Shown one piece after another: positions 27,424-37,238 of a stretch of DNA of 64,000 bases (the first letter of the stretch is position 1; every line of letters starts with the position of its first letter). The DNA is from Pseudomonas putida (lineage in GTDB: Bacteria; Pseudomonadota; Gammaproteobacteria; Pseudomonadales; Pseudomonadaceae): the NCBI RefSeq assembly GCF_002025705.1, contig NZ_CP018846.1:2347501-2411500 (forward strand), given 5' to 3'. A model generated the notes under the pieces. It was not told the origin of the DNA and did not search any database. It saw nothing but the letters and a program-made list of their open reading frames with translations. A program made the translations under genes and the position numbers.

Positions 27424-29010
27424 TCAGCCGCGCATGATCTCAGGGGGCGCGCCCTGCGGCAACTGCGCAGCACCCGGGCGGGCAGCGAGTGCGCTGAGGA
27501 ACTCGTCCGCTGGCATCGGCCGGGCAAACAGGTAGCCCTGCTGGAAGTCCACCCCGAAACGCGCCAGGTAGTCACGCTGGACATCGGTTTCCACGCCTTC
27601 GGCAACAATGCCCAGGCCCAGTTTGCCGGACAGCTCGATGATGCTGTCGAGAATGTGCTGTGACAACGCGTCGCCACCGATCATGGCCACGAAGCTCTGG
27701 TCGATCTTCAGGTAATCAACCTTGAACTGGCGCAGGTAGTTGAGGCTCGACTGGCCGGTGCCGAAGTCATCCAGGGCGATCATCACCCCCATCTCATGCA
27801 GTTTGGCGAACAGGTCTAGGGCTACTGGCGTGGCTTCGATGAGCTTGCGTTCGGTCAGCTCCAGGGTCAGCCGCACCCGCCCAGGGGGAAAGTGCTGAAG
27901 GAAAGTACGGCAGTCGTCGAGCAGGCTCAGATCGCGGCAGTGGTCGGCGGTAATGTTGATGCCGACATGGAAGCCGTCTTCCAGTAGCGCAGTGTAGGGC
28001 GCCAGGCTTTGCGCAGTGTGCAGCATCAGGGCTCGGGTCATGGCGACGATCTGGCCGCTGTGTTCGGCGTAGGGGATGAACAGGTCCGGGCGCACCAGGC
28101 CTTCTCGTGGATGGTTCCAGCGCATCAGCACTTCAGCCCCGGCCCAGCGGTAGTCCCCTTTTCGCACCACGGGTTGGAAGTACGGCAGAAACTCGTCTGC
28201 CTCCAAGGCCCGCCGCAGCTCGGCCCGGGGCGAGCTGGCCCGACGGATCTGCCAGCGGCAGACACTGCCGGCCACCACGCCGAGCACCAACAGCAGGCTG
28301 AGCAAGGCAGGGTAATGGCTGCGCAGCAGCTCACCTTGCTTGCTGGCCTCGAAGCCACCATGCACGCTGAACGGATAGCGCGTCGAGCCCAGGGTCACAT
28401 CGGCGGTGGCGGCAACCGGAGGCGCACCGCCATGCACCACGCCGTCCTTGCCCATCCAGGCGTTGCCGACGCGTATCTGCAACGCTTCCTCCGGGCCGAT
28501 AAGGCGCAAGGCGGTGAGCAGGTGGTCGCCATCCACGGTACTGATCACACCGCGGTCGCCATCGCTGGCCCGGTACACCAACAAGGCGTGGCCGGGCGTG
28601 ACCGAGTTGCCATTCATCAGCCATAGCCGGCCATCGGTGTAATCATTGGCCTCGACGGGCTCGTCGAAGTCACCGAACAGCGAACTGCAATATAGGTTGT
28701 GGCGCTGGAACAGGTTGGTTGAACGTACGAAGGCATTGCGCGTGACCTGGCTGCGCAAGGCCAGCTGGGCGTCTGCGCAGGGGGTCCCTGCCAGCGGCAG
28801 CAGCGCCTGCGAGGCAGTGGCGAGGTTGTCTAGAATGTGATCGACATGCTCGACCACCTGGCGCGTGGTCGCCTGGCTGGTAGCGCGCAGTTCGCGCTCG
28901 ATCTGCCAGTTCATCACCGCCAGGCCACAGGCAAGCGGCACCACGCCGACGATCCAGGGCAGGAGTGTGCGCCAGCTCCAGCGAGCGGGGCGTTTGACGG
29001 TGAGGGGCAT
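27424..29010 (-). CDS. CSS-motif/EAL-domain c-di-GMP phosphodiesterase
   Basis: A 528-residue membrane enzyme. A first membrane segment (about 15-33), a periplasmic CSS domain with cysteines in GTPCADA and YCSSLFG, a second membrane segment (about 230-250), and a complete EAL domain follow. The EAL signature reads EVLMRW near residue 289. Other catalytic parts are intact: GINITADHC, LELTERK, ALDDFGTGQSS, YLKIDQSF, VAEGVET. It should hydrolyse c-di-GMP under control of periplasmic redox (disulfide) state, as in E. coli PdeC-type proteins. Start chosen at MPLTVKRP, with AGGAAGA upstream. Confidence 0.9.
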   Translation of the reverse strand: MPLTVKRPARWSWRTLLPWIVGVVPLACGLAVMNWQIERELRATSQATTRQVVEHVDHILDNLATASQALLPLAGTPCADAQLALRSQVTRNAFVRSTNLFQRHNLYCSSLFGDFDEPVEANDYTDGRLWLMNGNSVTPGHALLVYRASDGDRGVISTVDGDHLLTALRLIGPEEALQIRVGNAWMGKDGVVHGGAPPVAATADVTLGSTRYPFSVHGGFEASKQGELLRSHYPALLSLLLVLGVVAGSVCRWQIRRASSPRAELRRALEADEFLPYFQPVVRKGDYRWAGAEVLMRWNHPREGLVRPDLFIPYAEHSGQIVAMTRALMLHTAQSLAPYTALLEDGFHVGINITADHCRDLSLLDDCRTFLQHFPPGRVRLTLELTERKLIEATPVALDLFAKLHEMGVMIALDDFGTGQSSLNYLRQFKVDYLKIDQSFVAMIGGDALSQHILDSIIELSGKLGLGIVAEGVETDVQRDYLARFGVDFQQGYLFARPMPADEFLSALAARPGAAQLPQGAPPEIMRG

Positions 29011-29311
29011 GCTGGGGGAGTCTTCCTGATGACTGACGTGCTGAGGATAGCCGTTTGTCGGCGGCGGTGGCGAACTAATGCGCGACAAAGCAATTTACGC
29101 AATGTAGAATCCGGTTACGAATACAACAATAAGGTCCTTCGCCATTGAAGGATCAACCCCGCCGAGAATGGGTCCATATGACATACCATGGGTTCAAGCT
29201 GATCATTGGTGACTTCCTCGCCCGCAGCGTGCGCGGTATCCCGTGCTCTCCACCATTGCCGTTCCACATCCAACGCATTCATTAATTTTCGCTGCAGATG
29301 AGGGTACGAAC
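29011..29311. other. Intergenic region upstream of hpd
   Basis: About 300 bases between the divergent EAL gene and hpd. It holds a small perfect hairpin (TCCTTC/GAAGGA, 29135-29152). I see no convincing -35/-10 pair or coding frame. The hpd ribosome site GATGAGGG sits at the right end. Confidence 0.5.
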
Positions 29312-30388
29312 ATGGCTGATATCTTTGACAATCCAATGGGCCTGATGGGCTTCGAATTCATCGAACTGGCTTCGCCGACGCCTGGCGTCCTTGAGCCGGT
29401 GTTCCAGATCCTCGGCTTCACCAAGGTGGCCACTCACCGCTCCAAGGACGTGCACCTGTATCGCCAGGGCGGCATCAACCTGATTCTCAACAACGAACCC
29501 AAGAGCATCGCCTCCTACTTTGCTGCCGAGCATGGGCCGTCGGTGTGCGGCATGGCGTTCCGCGTGCGCAACGCCCATGAAGCTTATGCCCGGGCCTTGG
29601 AACTGGGTGCTCAACCGGTCGAGATCGAAACCGGCCCGATGGAGTTGCGCCTGCCGGCCATCAAAGGTATCGGTGGGGCACCGCTCTACCTGATCGACCG
29701 TTTCGAAGAAGGCAGCTCGATCTACGATATCGACTTCAATTTCATCGAAGGCGTCGATCGCAACCCGCAGGGGGCAGGCCTGAAGATCATCGATCACCTG
29801 ACCCACAACGTCTATCGCGGGCGCATGGCTTACTGGGCCGGTTTCTACGAGAAGCTGTTCAACTTCCGCGAGATTCGCTACTTCGACATCAAAGGTGAGT
29901 ACACCGGCCTGACCTCCAAGGCCATGACCGCGCCTGACGGCATGATCCGCATTCCGCTCAATGAGGAGTCATCCAAAGGCGCCGGGCAGATCGAAGAGTT
30001 CCTGATGCAGTTCAATGGCGAGGGCATCCAGCATGTGGCCTTCCTCACCGATGACCTGCTCAAGACCTGGGATGCTCTCAAGGGCTTCGGCATGCGCTTC
30101 ATGACCGCGCCGCCGCAAACGTATTACGAAATGCTCGAAGAGCGCCTGCCAGGGCATGGCGAGCCGGTCGACCAACTGCAGGCTCGCGGCATCCTGCTGG
30201 ACGGCGCTTCCGAGCCCGGCGACAAACGCCTGCTGCTGCAGATCTTCTCGGAAACATTGCTCGGCCCGGTGTTCTTCGAGTTCATCCAGCGCAAAGGGGA
30301 TGACGGTTTTGGTGAAGGCAACTTCAAGGCGCTGTTCGAGTCCATCGAGCGTGATCAGGTGCGCCGTGGTGTGCTCAATGCTGAGTAA
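29312..30388 (+). CDS. hpd: 4-hydroxyphenylpyruvate dioxygenase
   Basis: A 358-residue non-heme iron dioxygenase that turns 4-hydroxyphenylpyruvate into homogentisate in tyrosine breakdown. It has the family's two VOC-type halves. The iron ligands are H162 ([12 protein letters not shown]), H241 (GIQHVAFLT) and E323 ([13 protein letters not shown]). The length is equal to the known Pseudomonas enzymes. The start MADIFDNP follows GAGGGTACGAAC; a longer frame from 29243 lacks support. Homogentisate genes are not adjacent; it stands alone between signalling genes. Confidence 0.96.
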   Translation: MADIFDNPMGLMGFEFIELASPTPGVLEPVFQILGFTKVATHRSKDVHLYRQGGINLILNNEPKSIASYFAAEHGPSVCGMAFRVRNAHEAYARALELGAQPVEIETGPMELRLPAIKGIGGAPLYLIDRFEEGSSIYDIDFNFIEGVDRNPQGAGLKIIDHLTHNVYRGRMAYWAGFYEKLFNFREIRYFDIKGEYTGLTSKAMTAPDGMIRIPLNEESSKGAGQIEEFLMQFNGEGIQHVAFLTDDLLKTWDALKGFGMRFMTAPPQTYYEMLEERLPGHGEPVDQLQARGILLDGASEPGDKRLLLQIFSETLLGPVFFEFIQRKGDDGFGEGNFKALFESIERDQVRRGVLNAE

Positions 30389-30402
30389 GTAAGCGCAGAG
30401 TG

Positions 30403-30428
30403 GCGCCGTCAGTCTGTGCTGGCGGCGC
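30403..30428. terminator. Hairpin between hpd and the convergent CSS gene
   Basis: GCGCCGTCAG pairs with CTGGCGGCGC (one mismatch) around a 6-base loop. It starts 14 bases after the hpd stop and covers the stop codon of the convergent gene. There is no clear T-run, so its efficiency is uncertain. Confidence 0.45.
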
Positions 30429-31212
30429 TACGAACACGGTTACGCTGCCTGTACAAGCCCCAGTAAGTGATCGAGCCTGTAATGATCCCGATCAGCGCCA
30501 GGGAAGGGAAGAGGTGTATCAGCGTCTTGCGCGCCTCACGTGCCGAGTACCCCTCTGCATAGCCTGCCTTGACGGTATAACCGTACTTGTTCGAAATACC
30601 CTCTTTGAAAAATTCGGCTTGTGAAGGGCGCGTCGAGTCGCGACTGTCGCCGTCGGTCCAGATGTATAAGTCACCGAATTCAAGCAATAAAGTCAGCCCG
30701 GTTTGAAACGCACGCAGCTCATTGCGTAGCAAGATCCCATAGGATGTGGCAATAACCCCCAGGCTATTCTCGCCGAGCTGATAAGTGAGCAGAACTGCAT
30801 TGGGTGTTGCAGGTGGGTCCAGTACCAAATGAAACGGCGATTGCGCATCTGAGATCATGAGATCCGGCGGGTATGGCGTTTCCAGGGTGTTGCAATAGGT
30901 GCGGCCCTCGGCGGTCAACGCCAGCGAGCGCAGGTGCGGTGCTTTTACGAGCTGACCGATTAATTGCGCTTTGGCGCTTTCGCAGGCGGTCCCTGCCAAT
31001 GCCATCGCAGCAGACGCCGAATTGTGTATTCGATCCAGTGCCAGATCTACTGAATAGATTGCCTCGCTGACAGAGATTCGCGAGTTTTCTTCAAGCTTCT
31101 TGTCCTGTTGGTAAAACATGATCATCAGCCCGGTGCCGACCGGCACCAAACTGATTGCCAATGTCAGCAACAGTTCGACCAAGCCCTGCCCTGCAGTTTT
31201 GAATCTTGACAT
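30409..31212 (-). CDS. Orphan CSS-motif periplasmic sensor lacking an EAL domain
   Basis: A 267-residue protein with membrane segments at about residues 13-32 and 225-247 and a periplasmic domain between them that resembles the sensor part of the EAL protein on the other side of hpd. Cysteines occur in GTACESA and TYCNTL, so the usual CSS triplet reads CNT here. The reading frame stops about 18 residues after the second membrane segment, where the EAL domain would begin. It may be a truncated relic or a free-standing sensor. Start chosen at MSRFKTA; the same frame extends to 31278. Confidence 0.7.
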   Translation of the reverse strand: MSRFKTAGQGLVELLLTLAISLVPVGTGLMIMFYQQDKKLEENSRISVSEAIYSVDLALDRIHNSASAAMALAGTACESAKAQLIGQLVKAPHLRSLALTAEGRTYCNTLETPYPPDLMISDAQSPFHLVLDPPATPNAVLLTYQLGENSLGVIATSYGILLRNELRAFQTGLTLLLEFGDLYIWTDGDSRDSTRPSQAEFFKEGISNKYGYTVKAGYAEGYSAREARKTLIHLFPSLALIGIITGSITYWGLYRQRNRVRSAASTD

Positions 31213-31343
31213 GACTGACCAGTCCCCCATTTCCGAGTTGTCCGAGATGGACAGCCCAGTGGAGAGCCTAAGAATCAATTACTGCGCCTGCTGTAAGCCA
31301 AAGCCATGGATGTTTTGCGAACTACGCCGCTAAGGCGTAGGAC

Positions 31344-32030
31344 TCATTGCACCCTGAGCGCAGCAATGACCTTTTCTGCAAGTAGGCTTGTGGAGGCGGG
31401 ATTTTGCCCGGTGATCAGCCGACCGTCCGAGGTCACGAAGGGTTTCCATGGGTCGTCGTCTTTGCTGTAGTTGCCGCCTCGCGCAACCAGTTCGTTTTCG
31501 GTGAGAAACGGCACCACCTTGTCCAGCTCTGCGAGCTTTTCTTCGGTATTGGAAAAGCCAGTTACCTGCCGGCCCTTGAGCAACAGGGTGTTGTCGCTGA
31601 GCTTGATGTTCAACAGGCCCACCACACCATGACAGACGGCAGCTACGATGCCGTTGCTTTCGTAGATTTTGCGCGCCAGTTCCTGCAGCGGCTGGTTGTC
31701 CGGGAAGTCGAACATCACCCCGTGGCCACCTGTGTAGTAAATGGCGCAGTAGTCACTTGCCTTGACCTTGCCAGGGCTGAACGATGTGCCCAGACGGTTC
31801 ATGAACGATTTGTCGTCGTACCATTGCCAGTCCAGATCCGGGGCCAATTGCAGGCTATGCGGGTCGATGGGCACATAGCCGCCCACAGGGCTCACGTAAT
31901 CGACTTCATATCCGGCTTTTTGCACGACGTCGACAAAATGTACCGCTTCACCCAGCCACAAACCGGTGGCCCGCTTCAGGGTCGGGTATTTGGCCGTATT
32001 GGTCAGCACTACCAGTATTTTCTTGCTCAT
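31344..32030 (-). CDS. DJ-1/PfpI-family protein (Hsp31-like)
   Basis: A 228-residue class I glutamine-amidotransferase-like protein. The nucleophile elbow is AAVCHGVVGLL (C133, H134), with E28 in LWLGEAVHF the likely partner acid and YYTGGHGVMFDFPD the typical preceding strand. Hsp31-type family members act as glyoxalase III, deglycase-like or chaperone proteins; which one cannot be told. GGGAGCG precedes the ATG at 32030; a longer frame to 32228 is unsupported. It is divergent from the first hybrid kinase gene. Confidence 0.87.
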   Translation of the reverse strand: MSKKILVVLTNTAKYPTLKRATGLWLGEAVHFVDVVQKAGYEVDYVSPVGGYVPIDPHSLQLAPDLDWQWYDDKSFMNRLGTSFSPGKVKASDYCAIYYTGGHGVMFDFPDNQPLQELARKIYESNGIVAAVCHGVVGLLNIKLSDNTLLLKGRQVTGFSNTEEKLAELDKVVPFLTENELVARGGNYSKDDDPWKPFVTSDGRLITGQNPASTSLLAEKVIAALRVQ

Positions 32031-32266
32031 CGCCACGCTCCCTGGTCTGTCGTTGAAGGGCAATGCGTTCCTTGGCGCGGGAAAACCTATTGAGCATAGC
32101 TGCCGTTTGACAAGGCGCCATCTAGGCAATGGCTCTATGCTATTACCCTGTGCCTGCGGTGCGTCCAGTGAGAGGCTGTTAACAGTGCAGCTATTGCGGT
32201 GGCAAATCTTCGGGCAGATGATGCGCAAACGGATTTCTACTCTCGAGCAATGGTGGAATCACGACA

Positions 32267-34300
32267 GTGATCGTAAACGACGTACCGCGTAAACCTTCGG
32301 CGCAAGTCGGCATGGCTGAGCAGATCGCGCAGTTCGATTGGCGATACAGTTCGCTTGGGCCGCTGCCCTATTGGCAGGCACCCTTGCGCATAGCCGTCGA
32401 CATGATGTTGCTGTCGCCATTCCCCTGCGCGGTGGTCTGGGGTGCCCAGATGACCGTGATACACAACGATCCTTACGCGGTATTGCTCGAAAGCGACGGC
32501 CATGCATTGGGGCAGGGTTTCGACAAACTCTGGGCAAAAGTCTGGGAGAGCATCGGGCCCTGGGTATTCAAGGCACTCGAAGGTGGCTCGAACTTTGTCG
32601 AAAATCAGCCGCTGTGGCTACCGTGCAGGCGAACGGGCAGCCAAACCTGCTACGCCTTCAGCTATACACCGTTACGCGATGAGCAGCATGAGGTAGTGGG
32701 GTTTCTGCACACGGTGATTGATACCAGTGCCAGCATTGACTCCCATGACAGATGGCGTGAGCAGGCGTTGGCGTTCGAGCGCCAGATCGAGCGCATCATG
32801 GCTGATCGCGATCAGATCTGGCAGCTTTCTCGCGATGCCATGATCGTGGTTACCCGCGACATGCGGCTGCAAGCGGTCAACCCCTGCTGGCAGCGCGCGC
32901 TGGGCTGGGCTGAAAATGAGGTGCACGGTAAGCCGATCTTGGAGTTGGTCCATCCTGCCGACAGGGCAGAGGTGGAGGTTGCGGTGATGGAGTTCTTTCT
33001 CGATCGCGGGTGCGAGCAACTCGAGACACGCTTGCGTCACAAGGACGGGCACTACCGCTTGTTCCGCTGGACGGCGAGCTTCGACGGCACGTTACTGACG
33101 GCCGTGGGGCGCGACATTTCTCAGGAGCATGAAGATGCCTTGCGCCAATCCGATACCTTGTTACGGGCAACACAGCGCCTGGACGCGGTCAGCCACATGG
33201 CGGGCGGCATGGCACACGAGATGAACAACCTGCTGTCGGGTATCGGCGGTAGCCTGGAGCTGTTGCAGCGACGCATGGACCAAGGGCGCCTGGAGCATAT
33301 CGACCGCTATGTGGCGCTGGCCAGCGATTCGGTGCAGCGCGCCATGACGCTCACTCACCGTCTGCTGGCATTCTCCCGCCATCAGCCGCTGTCACCCAAA
33401 CCATTTAACATCAATCGCCAGCTGACGGCCATGGAGCCACTGTTGCGCCAGGTGCTGGGGGCTGAAATGCGGTTGAGCTGGGAACTGGATGTAACGCCCT
33501 GGACAATCTGCCTGGATATTGCGCAGCTGGAAATTGCCCTGGTGAACCTGTTCGCCAACGCACGTGAGGCATGCCTTGGGCGTGGCGTGGTGACATTGCG
33601 CACGATCAACACGCGCTTGGAGGCGCAGGTCCCCGATGAGCGCGGCATATCCCCGGGGGATTATGTCGCCGTGTATGTCACGGACGATGGGCCTGGCATA
33701 CCCGAGGTGGATCTGGCCCGGGCGTTCGAGCCGTTCTTCACCACCAAACCCATGGGCCATGGCGCCGGGTTGGGGCTGCCGATGGTCTATGGCTTTGTCG
33801 GCCAGTCGGGTGGCCACATCTGGCTCGAGTCAGCGCCTGATCATGGCCTGAAGGTTTGTATGTTGTTCCCGCGTTGCTTTGAACACATACCGCAAGAACT
33901 CCCGCAACCAATACCCGCTGTAACGCGCGCCAGTGGCCAACGCGTGCTGTTGGTCGATGACGAGGACAACCTGCGTTTGGTGATGAAGGAGTACCTTCAG
34001 GAGCGTGGCTTCGATGTGTGCGATGTGCGGGATGCGAATTCGGCGCTCGATCGCTTCCGCCACTACGGGCCGTTCGACCTGGTGATCACCGATATCGGCT
34101 TGCCGGGCGGTTTCAGCGGGCGGCAGGTCGCCAGGGCGATGCGCATGGTCGAGCCGGATCAGAAGATTCTGCTCATTACCGGGTTCAACGATCAACCACT
34201 GGACCCGCAGCTGTCCGGGACTCCAGGTACGGCGCTGATGCTCAAGCCATTCACGTTGGCCAGCTTGATGAACCAGGCCCTGCAGATGTTGAGCGAATGA
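32267..34300 (+). CDS. Hybrid sensor histidine kinase with PAS domains and receiver
   Basis: A 677-residue soluble kinase with no membrane segment. Residues 20-155 form the FDW-SSLGPLP PAS-like module, and a second PAS lies about 185-290. HisKA with H317 in GGMAHEMNNLL, an HATPase with DDGPGIP and GAGLGLPMVYG (about 420-535), and a C-terminal receiver (phospho-acceptor D609, K660) follow. The H-box has Glu-Met after His where Asp-Phe is commoner. It starts at GTG 32267, behind GGTGGA; ATG at 32312 is an alternative. Its convergent neighbour is a related kinase, 6 bases away. Confidence 0.9.
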   Translation: MIVNDVPRKPSAQVGMAEQIAQFDWRYSSLGPLPYWQAPLRIAVDMMLLSPFPCAVVWGAQMTVIHNDPYAVLLESDGHALGQGFDKLWAKVWESIGPWVFKALEGGSNFVENQPLWLPCRRTGSQTCYAFSYTPLRDEQHEVVGFLHTVIDTSASIDSHDRWREQALAFERQIERIMADRDQIWQLSRDAMIVVTRDMRLQAVNPCWQRALGWAENEVHGKPILELVHPADRAEVEVAVMEFFLDRGCEQLETRLRHKDGHYRLFRWTASFDGTLLTAVGRDISQEHEDALRQSDTLLRATQRLDAVSHMAGGMAHEMNNLLSGIGGSLELLQRRMDQGRLEHIDRYVALASDSVQRAMTLTHRLLAFSRHQPLSPKPFNINRQLTAMEPLLRQVLGAEMRLSWELDVTPWTICLDIAQLEIALVNLFANAREACLGRGVVTLRTINTRLEAQVPDERGISPGDYVAVYVTDDGPGIPEVDLARAFEPFFTTKPMGHGAGLGLPMVYGFVGQSGGHIWLESAPDHGLKVCMLFPRCFEHIPQELPQPIPAVTRASGQRVLLVDDEDNLRLVMKEYLQERGFDVCDVRDANSALDRFRHYGPFDLVITDIGLPGGFSGRQVARAMRMVEPDQKILLITGFNDQPLDPQLSGTPGTALMLKPFTLASLMNQALQMLSE

Positions 34301-34306
34301 ACGGGC

Positions 34307-35911
34307 TCAGGAATTAGCCAGCATGTTGGCTACCTGTGCCTGCAACTGCTTGAGTTCGAATGGCTTGCAGATCAGCTGCATGCCCGGCGCGAGAAACCCC
34401 TCGCGCGCCATTGCCGTCTCGGCGTAACCGGTAATGAACAGTACCGGAAGGTAGGGGCGCAGCGTCCGGGCGATCTCGGCCAGTTGTCGGCCATTCATGC
34501 CCGGTAGCCCGACGTCGCTGAGCAGCAGGTCGATTACCTGCGCTGAACGCAGCAACTGCAAGGCTTCGCTGGCGTTGCTAGCGCTGCGGCAGGGATAACC
34601 CTCGTCCTGCAACGACTGGCAAAGCAGTTCGCGGACATGGGGATCATCCTCGACCACCAATACATTACGGCTTTTACCGGCAGGCGATGGGCGCGGTGCG
34701 GCTGCCAGAGGTTGTTGCGGGCCAAGGTGGCGTGGCAGGTAAAGGTCCACCTGTGTGCCGTGGCCGATCTCGCTGAACAGCGCCACATGGCCGTGGGACT
34801 GCTTGCTGAAGCCATATACCATCGACAGCCCAAGGCCGATACCTTGGCCCACCGGTTTGGTGCTGAAGAAAGGCTCGAATGCATGCTCCAAAGTGCTCTG
34901 TGACATGCCCTGGCCGTTATCGATGATGCTCAGGCGGGCATATTCACCCTTGTCTGGACCACCGCTGGCGACTCGTTGCGCGTCAATTTGCTGATTGCTC
35001 GCCTCTATACGCAACATGCCCCCGTTGGGCATGGCCTCGCAGGCATTCACCAGCAGGTTGTTGACCGCCTCTTGCAATTGCTTGTCGTCCGCCTGCACTG
35101 CCCAGAGGTCTGCGGGCAGATCAAGGTGCAGGCTCACGCCTTGGTCAAGGATGGCTTCGAGGCGCTGCGGTTGCAGCAGTGCGAGCAGGTCTATGCGCTG
35201 GCTGTGCAACGACTGTCTGGAGGAAAACGCCAGCAGGCGATGGGTCAGGACCGCGGCACGTGACACGGCTTCCTGGCCCATGCGCAGAATCCCTTCAACG
35301 CCGTCACTGCGCCCATGTTTCAGGCGCCGATCAATCAGCTCGAAACTGCCACCTATGCTGGTCAGCAAGTTGTTGAAATCATGCGCGACACCGCCGGCCA
35401 GTTGGCCGATTGCCTCCATCTTGCGAGTCTGCTGCAAGGCCTGGTCGGTGACACGGTGCTGCTCGCTACGCGCATCCAGGCGCTGTTGCAGGTCGAGTAT
35501 GTGGTCGCGCGCCAGGTATTGACGGCGGCGGTTGCGTAACGCTGTCTGGGCCAGATCCAGCAAGTGCCCATCGTCGAAAGGTACGGCAAGCAGGGTCAGG
35601 TTGCCCAGCGCACGGTTGGCCGCAGAGGGGGTAGCCGCTGGCGTGCATGTCAATAACACGATTGGCAGGTCCGACCAGGCCGGCTGTTGGTCGATGTAGC
35701 CCTGCAAGAGGGTGGCTGCGTCGACGTTCAGTGCTTGTTCTGCGATGATCGCCAGGCCTGCGCCTTCTATCAGGCAGGCTTGCAGCCTGGCGATATCAGG
35801 CGCGCACAAACAATCGACACCGGCAGCCGCCAACAATTTCGAAGTATTGCTGGCTAGCAGATCCGGTGCCAGGATCAGTGCACGTTCGTCCATCGTCAAC
35901 GGACTGGTCAA
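34307..35911 (-). CDS. Hybrid histidine kinase with degenerate N-terminal receiver
   Basis: A soluble kinase of about 534 residues. The N-terminal 130 residues resemble a receiver but lack its acidic pocket, and a coiled coil follows. HisKA has H177 in GGVAHDFNNLL, the HATPase has DNGQGM and GIGLGLSMVYG, and the C-terminal receiver has D466 and K516. I choose TTG at 35911 because AGGAG sits 7 bases before it; the ATG at 35893 has that site 22 bases away. The target of the phosphate is not in the window. It is convergent with a related kinase. Confidence 0.88.
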   Translation of the reverse strand: MTSPLTMDERALILAPDLLASNTSKLLAAAGVDCLCAPDIARLQACLIEGAGLAIIAEQALNVDAATLLQGYIDQQPAWSDLPIVLLTCTPAATPSAANRALGNLTLLAVPFDDGHLLDLAQTALRNRRRQYLARDHILDLQQRLDARSEQHRVTDQALQQTRKMEAIGQLAGGVAHDFNNLLTSIGGSFELIDRRLKHGRSDGVEGILRMGQEAVSRAAVLTHRLLAFSSRQSLHSQRIDLLALLQPQRLEAILDQGVSLHLDLPADLWAVQADDKQLQEAVNNLLVNACEAMPNGGMLRIEASNQQIDAQRVASGGPDKGEYARLSIIDNGQGMSQSTLEHAFEPFFSTKPVGQGIGLGLSMVYGFSKQSHGHVALFSEIGHGTQVDLYLPRHLGPQQPLAAAPRPSPAGKSRNVLVVEDDPHVRELLCQSLQDEGYPCRSASNASEALQLLRSAQVIDLLLSDVGLPGMNGRQLAEIARTLRPYLPVLFITGYAETAMAREGFLAPGMQLICKPFELKQLQAQVANMLANS

Positions 35912-36015
35912 TGCGATTCTCCTGAAACGGTCGGCAAGGTCGGTCTGTGTCCTTGCTACCTTCAATGGTCCGATACCCACTGGACCACGGGCATTCGCCC
36001 AGGGTTCAACGCAAT

Positions 36016-37071
36016 CTACAGCCCCTGTTGCAGGAAGGGATCATCCGGGTTCTGCCGCTCCAGCTCGGCCAGCAAAACCTGGACATTCTGCAGCTGGCCG
36101 GTTTCCTTCCAGTACTGGATCAGCAGTACCCGCGCCCGGCGATTGGCCGGTTGGCGGCTGAGCAGGGTTTCCAGCTGCTTCTGTGCGGCATCGGCCTGAT
36201 CCAGATCGTGCAGGGTCACCGCCAGGGTATAGCGGTAATCGGCATTTTCCGGCTCCAGTTCAACCGCGCGCGACAAGGCGAGCAGGGCGTATTCACGCTG
36301 GTCGTGGCGGATCAGCCACAGCCCCAGTTCGTACTGCAGGAACGCCGAGTCCGGGCGCAGCGCCAGGGCTTTGGCGAGCACCTGACGGGATTGATCATGG
36401 TGGCCCTGGCGTTCCAGCAAGCGCACCTGGGTGGCCAAGGCGTCGAGGCCATCCGGGGCCACGGCGAGGCTGCGCTGCAGGGCTGCAGCCGCTTGGTCGT
36501 AGTCATTCTCGTGCAAGTACAGGCGGGCCAGATGCACCTGGGCCTCGGCGTCATCGGGTTGTTTTTCCAGGGCCTGCTGATACTGCTCCAGCGCGGCCTG
36601 CAACGGGCCGAAATACAGGCCAATCGCATCGGGATCAAGGCCAAGCAAGGCATCCACTGCCGCAAAGCGCACGCTCTGCTCGTCATCGTCCAGCAATGGC
36701 CCCAGCACCAGGCTGCGCTGGGAGGGCGGCAGCAGCTTGCGAATACCGGCAATGGCTGCACGGCGCACCAGCGGTTCCTCGTTTTCCAGGTCCAGGCGGG
36801 CCAGCTTAAGCGCTTGCGGCGATGGATAGTTGGGCAACTCGGCATAGAGTGCGGCGCGGCGGATGGGTGTCAGGTCATCACGCTGCAGTTGCTGGTACAG
36901 CACCCGGGCGGCACCTGGCAGGCCGTCATGGGCCTGGCGCAGCGCCTTGCCGTAGCTGTGTGGCGGCAGCACCGGTGCAGCGGGCTTGTCGTCGCGGCGC
37001 AGGAAAACGATGGCGATCGACACCAGAATCAGCAGCAGTACGGCGATCAGGTAGCTGTGGCGTCTGGGCAT
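36016..37071 (-). CDS. Membrane-anchored tetratricopeptide-repeat protein
   Basis: A 351-residue protein with one N-terminal membrane segment (about residues 7-24, SYLIAVLLLILVSIAIVF). A HEAT-like region (PLVRRAAIAGIRKLL, SVRFAAVDALLGL, about 90-150) and TPR repeats to the end follow (for example QVHLARLYLHENDYDQAAAAL, YRYTLAVTLHDLDQADAAQ). Such proteins are scaffolds; the partner is unknown. No strong ribosome site is seen at 37071, and an in-frame ATG at 37140 is an alternative. It lies downstream of the mexEF-oprN terminator. Confidence 0.8.
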   Translation of the reverse strand: MPRRHSYLIAVLLLILVSIAIVFLRRDDKPAAPVLPPHSYGKALRQAHDGLPGAARVLYQQLQRDDLTPIRRAALYAELPNYPSPQALKLARLDLENEEPLVRRAAIAGIRKLLPPSQRSLVLGPLLDDDEQSVRFAAVDALLGLDPDAIGLYFGPLQAALEQYQQALEKQPDDAEAQVHLARLYLHENDYDQAAAALQRSLAVAPDGLDALATQVRLLERQGHHDQSRQVLAKALALRPDSAFLQYELGLWLIRHDQREYALLALSRAVELEPENADYRYTLAVTLHDLDQADAAQKQLETLLSRQPANRRARVLLIQYWKETGQLQNVQVLLAELERQNPDDPFLQQGL

Positions 37072-37156
37072 CGGGCGCAGCGATCCATGGCGGTGGGAAG
37101 GCAGAGCTTGGGGCAGAAAGCCCTGGGCTGCAAGCCGCATGGGCACCCAGGGGCAA

Positions 37157-37189
37157 TAAAAAAGCCCCGCAGACCAAGGCCAGCGGGGC
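37157..37189 (-). terminator. Rho-independent terminator of mexEF-oprN
   Basis: A GC-rich stem GCCCCGC/GCGGGGC (37183-37189 with 37164-37170) is followed on the minus strand by a run of six Ts. It lies about 50 bases after the oprN stop, which closes the efflux operon before the TPR gene. Confidence 0.85.
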
Positions 37190-37238
37190 AAACGGTTGGG
37201 GGAGGAACCAACCAAAGGAGTCGTTGAAACGGGGCGGG

